This document shows, in pieces, positions 13,813 to 15,946 of a stretch of DNA of 15,946 bases. The notes under the pieces were generated by a model. It was given only the letters and a program-made list of their open reading frames with translations. It was not told the DNA's origin and made no database searches. Origin of the DNA: Spirochaetales bacterium (GTDB taxonomy: Bacteria > Spirochaetota > Spirochaetia > SZUA-6 > DRHE01); contig JAGLQP010000008.1 in NCBI GenBank assembly GCA_023136785.1, forward strand, positions 1 through 15,946, given 5' to 3'. The position numbers and the translations under genes were made by a program. The stretch's first letter is position 1. Each line of letters begins with the position of its first letter.

Positions 13813-14802
13813 AAGGTCCTCTTTACAGGCATTCAGCCGACCGGTTTGCTCCATATCGGGAACTACTACGGAGCGATTCGAAATTGGGTCGAGCTGCAGC
13901 ACAAATATAAATCCTATATCTCCATAGTCGATCTTCATGCCATCACCATTGCCTACGACCCCGAAGACATGCGTAAGAATGTGTTCGACCTGGCCTTGGG
14001 TCTGTTCGCCTGCGGCATCAATCTGGAAAGGACAATTCTGTTTATCCAGTCGGAAGTTCCGGGTCACGCCGAGCTTACCTGGACTTTCAACTCCATCACC
14101 CCCTTGGGGGAGTTGGAACGGATGACCCAGTTCAAAGACAAGGCCGGCCAACACCGAAAAAACGTCAACGTGGGCCTGCTCGACTATCCGGTGCTTCAAG
14201 CCGCGGATATCCTGATCTACAAAGGGGAGATCGTTCCTGTCGGAGAAGACCAGGTCCAGCATGTGGAGTTCACCCGGGAGGTCGCCCGCCGCTTCAACGC
14301 CCGCTACGGGGATACCTTTCCCGAATGCCAGGCTGAGTTGACAGCGAACCCTCGGATCATGGGGATCGACGGCTCCGCCAAGATGAGCAAGAGCAAGGGC
14401 AACTTTATCGGCATCCTGGAGAGCCGTGAGGAGATTTGGAACAAGCTGGCCCCGGCGCCGACCGATCCCGCTCGGGTCAAGCGCAGCGACCCGGGAACAC
14501 CGGAGAAGTGCAACATCTATTCGTATCACCAGGTGGTCACCCCCGAGCCCGAGCTCACGCGTTACATCGCCCACGGCTGTCGAACCGCCGGGATCGGGTG
14601 TCTGGACTGCAAGAGAAAGCTCCTCGACAACTTGATGCAGGTTCTCGATCCGATCCGGGAACGCTATCACGACTTGTCCGGGAAAAAGAAGGAGATCCGC
14701 AACATTCTCGACAGAAATGCCGAGGCCTGTCGAAAGGTCAGCGGCCAGACGATTCTCGAAGTCAAGGAAAAGATGGGCTTGACACCGGTATGGAAGGTAT
14801 AG
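13810..14802 (+). CDS. trpS: Tryptophanyl-tRNA synthetase with iron-sulfur cysteine motif
   Basis: A class Ic aminoacyl-tRNA synthetase that charges tRNA-Trp in the cytoplasm. It has 330 residues, the usual bacterial length. HIGN is at 15-18 (in GIQPTGLLHIGNYYGAI) and KMSKS at 191-195; DYPVLQAADILIY and PVGEDQVQHVE form the substrate pocket. The start is GTG 13810, because the ATG two bases upstream is followed directly by TGA; AGGAG lies 6 nt before the GTG. Cysteines at 234, 257, 264 and 267 give exactly C-x22-C-x6-C-x2-C, the [4Fe-4S] signature described for Thermotoga maritima TrpRS. The 3' end overlaps pfk by 13 bp, so the two genes are co-transcribed. Confidence 0.95.
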   Translation: MKVLFTGIQPTGLLHIGNYYGAIRNWVELQHKYKSYISIVDLHAITIAYDPEDMRKNVFDLALGLFACGINLERTILFIQSEVPGHAELTWTFNSITPLGELERMTQFKDKAGQHRKNVNVGLLDYPVLQAADILIYKGEIVPVGEDQVQHVEFTREVARRFNARYGDTFPECQAELTANPRIMGIDGSAKMSKSKGNFIGILESREEIWNKLAPAPTDPARVKRSDPGTPEKCNIYSYHQVVTPEPELTRYIAHGCRTAGIGCLDCKRKLLDNLMQVLDPIRERYHDLSGKKKEIRNILDRNAEACRKVSGQTILEVKEKMGLTPVWKV

Positions 14803-15946
14803 ATTTCACGGTAGAAGATCTCCAGATTGACAGCCTGGGGGCAGCGACCATACCTTCTCCGCTGGGCCTGTCTACAGAGTACGGGGACAACATCGTCAAT
14901 TACTGCGCCGACTCGGAGAGTGTGCTCTACGAGTTGGATCGCGACAAGATCCTCGAAGTGATCGAGAGGGGCGAGCAGATCCCGGCCTTCGAAAAGGCCG
15001 GTCCGCGGGACAAGATCTACTTCGACCCTGCAAAAACCCGTGTGGCCATCGTGACTTGCGGAGGTCTTTGCCCGGGCATCAACAACGTGATTCGCTCCCT
15101 GGTGATGGAGCTTCACTACCGCTACGGAGTTCGCACGATCTACGGCATCAAGTACGGCTTCCAGGGCTTCATTCCGAAATACGGGCACGAGGCGCTGATG
15201 CTCACGCCCCAGGAGGTGGAGGACATCCATGAAAAGGGGGGCAGCATTCTGGCTTCATCCCGAGGCCCCCAGGATGTCGGGGAAATCGTGGATTGTCTGG
15301 AACGGATGAACATCTGCCTCCTGTCCACGATCGGCGGCGACGGCACCTTGAGAGGCGCCGAGGAGATCTATCGGGAGATCATGCGTCGAAATCTGAAAAT
15401 CGGGGTCATCGGCATTCCCAAGACGATCGACAACGACATCGCTTTCGTGAAAAAGACCTTCGGACTGGAAACGGCCTTCTCCATTGCCGCGGAGACGATC
15501 CGCTGCGCCCACACCGAGGCCAGAGGCGCACCCTACGGCGTGGGTATCGTGAAGGTGATGGGCAGGATGTCGGGGTTCATCGCCGCCAATTCCGCTCTGG
15601 CTTTGAACGAGGTCAACTACGTACTGATCCCGGAAGTGCCCTTCGATCTGGAGGGCCCCAAAGGATTGTTCACATCCCTCGAGAAGCGGCTTCGCGACCG
15701 GGAGCACGCCGTCATCATCGTGGCGGAGGGAGCGGGCCAGCGCTATGTGGAGGCCGGAGGCGACCGGCAAGACGATTCGGGGAATCCATTGCTGGGAGAC
15801 ATCGGCATCTTTCTCAAGACAAAGATTAAAAAATTTTTCAAAGAGCAGACGGATCTGTATATTAACGTCAAGTATATCGATCCCAGCTATCTGGTACGTT
15901 CGGTAGCGGCCAACGCCCACGATTCGATCTACTGCATGCAGCTGGC
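14790..15946 (+). CDS. pfkA: 6-phosphofructokinase (ATP-type by motif), 3'-truncated
   Basis: This enzyme phosphorylates fructose 6-phosphate to fructose 1,6-bisphosphate. It starts at ATG 14790 inside the trpS end and runs off the window; 385 residues are visible. An N-terminal extension of about 80 residues precedes the core. Motifs are VTCGGLCPGINNVIR (88-102), GGDGT (182-186), PKTIDND (210-216, catalytic Asp214), VKVMGRMSGF (near 255-263) and AEGAGQ. The Gly185 after GGD is the ATP-enzyme residue (PPi enzymes have Asp). Lys211 in PKTIDND is shared with PPi enzymes and also with the ATP-dependent trypanosomatid/plant-type group. I therefore favour an ATP-dependent enzyme of that long group, known also from spirochaetes. 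Donor choice rests on one residue. The ribosome site is weak, so translational coupling to trpS is likely. Confidence 0.92.
   Translation, partial: MEGIDFTVEDLQIDSLGAATIPSPLGLSTEYGDNIVNYCADSESVLYELDRDKILEVIERGEQIPAFEKAGPRDKIYFDPAKTRVAIVTCGGLCPGINNVIRSLVMELHYRYGVRTIYGIKYGFQGFIPKYGHEALMLTPQEVEDIHEKGGSILASSRGPQDVGEIVDCLERMNICLLSTIGGDGTLRGAEEIYREIMRRNLKIGVIGIPKTIDNDIAFVKKTFGLETAFSIAAETIRCAHTEARGAPYGVGIVKVMGRMSGFIAANSALALNEVNYVLIPEVPFDLEGPKGLFTSLEKRLRDREHAVIIVAEGAGQRYVEAGGDRQDDSGNPLLGDIGIFLKTKIKKFFKEQTDLYINVKYIDPSYLVRSVAANAHDSIYCMQL

Noticed and set aside
13786..14670. 294-residue minus-strand open frame across trpS
   Set aside because: It is fully antisense to a well-conserved synthetase, and its protein has no family features.
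15255..15920. Minus-strand 221-residue and plus-strand 178-residue frames within pfk
   Set aside because: Both overlap the clear phosphofructokinase frame and have no motif of their own.

Overview
The window looks like a chromosomal stretch of a free-living member of the Spirochaetota. The protein types suggest this: an EF-G with the features of the spirochaete/planctomycete/mitochondrial EFG1 group, a PKTIDND-type phosphofructokinase, and a GpgS-type glucosyltransferase beside an unusual GT-B enzyme. The phylum assignment is my inference from protein resemblance, not a database match. Coding DNA is moderately GC-rich with G/C-rich third positions. No tRNA, rRNA, CRISPR array or intact mobile element is visible.

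Bases 1-1841 (+) hold the 3' part of an EF-G gene, which overlaps by 4 bp a RecA/RadA-like ATPase of unknown role. Bases 1936-6220 (+) form a tight glyco-cluster behind a TATAAT promoter. It encodes a GT-B glycosyltransferase, an M20-peptidase-like protein that has lost most of its zinc and catalytic residues, a glucosyl-3-phosphoglycerate synthase (GT81), and a three-helix membrane protein with a CxxC/CxxC tail. The last three genes overlap one another. The set suggests that a glucosylglycerate-type compound is made from 3-phosphoglycerate and then extended by a second sugar, as in mannosylglucosylglycerate synthesis. No phosphatase is present. This is the best candidate for an under-described system here.

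Bases 6246-7719 (+) carry citrate synthase with its own promoter and a leader inverted repeat. It converges, with only 15 bp between, on mfd (7735-11184, -), the transcription-repair coupling factor. Divergent from mfd are a secreted protein with a BsuPI-like fold and, directly abutting it, a degenerate receiver-PilZ protein (11351-13051, +).

Bases 13052-13427 are AT-richer. They hold a truncated AAA ATPase (DUF4143-type) remnant on the minus strand with its own promoter, plus a near-perfect hairpin. A small conserved-looking CxxC protein (13428-13739, -) then diverges from trpS (13810-14802, +). TrpRS carries a complete C-x22-C-x6-C-x2-C iron-sulfur signature. Overlapping its 3' end by 13 bp is a 6-phosphofructokinase gene that runs off the window; its active-site pair (GGDGT with PKTIDND) points to ATP use.
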